Positions 63,868 to 64,000 of a stretch of DNA of 64,000 bases are shown one piece after another (position 1 is the first letter of the stretch; each line of letters opens with the position of its first letter). Under the pieces are notes generated by a model. That model was not told where the DNA came from. It made no database searches and saw nothing but the letters and a program-made list of their open reading frames with translations. The stretch is taken from contig CAJOEH010000013.1 in the NCBI GenBank assembly GCA_905233385.1, positions 45,118-109,117 on the forward strand, written 5' to 3'. Both the position numbers and the translations under genes were made by a program. Source of the DNA: an uncultured Oscillospiraceae bacterium. Lineage in GTDB: Bacteria; Bacillota; Clostridia; Oscillospirales; Oscillospiraceae.

Positions 63868-64000
63868 CAAAAACAGCCATCCGAAAGAATGACTGTTTCT
63901 GTATGGTTGCGGGAGAGGGACTTGTTTGCGTTTTGCCTGCGGCAAAACTAAAGATGAGACCAGTTTTTGAACTGGTCTCCCGACAGTCCACAGGACTGTC
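63868..64000. repeat. Family B repeat with tRNA 3'-end-like fragment (cut by window edge)
   Basis: A hairpin AAACAGCCATCC...ATGACTGTTTCTG is followed by TGGTTGCGGGAGAGGGACTT, which on the minus strand reads like a tRNA T-arm/acceptor 3' end with CCA. The tRNA body is absent. The window ends in CGACAGTCCACAGGACTGTC, nearly identical to 34491-34510. No gene is visible after 63737. Confidence 0.65.

Noticed and set aside
63890..63925. A complete tRNA at the right edge
   Set aside because: Only the T-arm/acceptor-like tail is present; no anticodon arm or 5' acceptor strand follows within the window.

Overview
The window looks like a chromosomal segment of a GC-rich (by eye about 58-60% in genes) anaerobic gut-type Clostridia (Bacillota, Oscillospiraceae-like). 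The evidence is gene content: Mini-RNase III and RqcH, type-2 GalT, a ROK glucokinase with a zinc motif, paired half-size TauE/SafE genes, DUF1292, DUF937, an SLH-domain surface protein, and a YedE/TusA/DUF3343 selenium-type cluster. Most genes are housekeeping. They sit in short operons with GGAGG-type ribosome binding sites, ATGA or GTGA overlaps and clear sigma-A promoters. I see no CRISPR array, rRNA operon or intact prophage.

Layout. 1-5.2 kb (minus): rpmG-secE-nusG-rplK-rplA, then rplJ-rplL behind a classical L10 leader, with L1-site mimics before rplK and rplA. rpoB does not follow rplL; a divergent 5'-nucleotidase does. 5.5-7.9 kb: feoA-feoB plus a Cys-rich small membrane protein (Fe2+ uptake). 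8-12.3 kb: ruvX, split TauE/SafE, two-OB-fold SSB, DUF1292, mutY, DEDDh exonuclease. 12.4-22.1 kb: YbhJ-type aconitase homologue, transglutaminase/SLH protein, DUF362 ferredoxin protein, DUF985 cupin, a serine-palmitoyltransferase-like enzyme overlapping an SDR, a YgjV-like protein and a lipoprotein gene broken by an amber codon. 22.5-32.9 kb (minus): an alpha-galactoside/Leloir operon (unknown GT-B-like protein, GPH transporter, GH36 alpha-galactosidase, galK, unknown membrane protein, galT), ending in an AT-richer acyltransferase/SGNH gene. 33-42.4 kb: YcaQ-like protein, tRNA-Thr and tRNA-Tyr, RsmF-type methyltransferase, a CDP-alcohol phosphotransferase/LPG-synthase-TM pair, murA, a TRIC/UPF0126 channel, ung, nth. 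42.4-51.8 kb: a 268-bp inverted-repeat element, amidase, DUF937, ATP-grasp, GT2, asparaginase, rpsO-pnp, ogt. 51.7-56.8 kb: dCMP deaminase, COG2426, the selenium-type cluster diverging from a cysteine-desulfurase-like gene, SDR. 56.8-64 kb: small proteins, SDWEDP-repeat lipoprotein, rqcH-mrnC-glcK operon, pgi, P-loop protein.

The intergenic regions hold several repeat families: (A) a palindromic GTCATTGC...GGCAATCT element at six loci, (B) elements carrying tRNA 3'-end-like fragments around the tRNA genes and at the right edge, (C) a MITE-like element at 42.4 kb, and (D) GTCTTCATTAG clusters. The least explained biology is the SPT-like/SDR lipid module, the CDP-alcohol-phosphotransferase/flippase-like pair, the unknown GT-B-like gene leading the alpha-galactoside operon, and these repeats.
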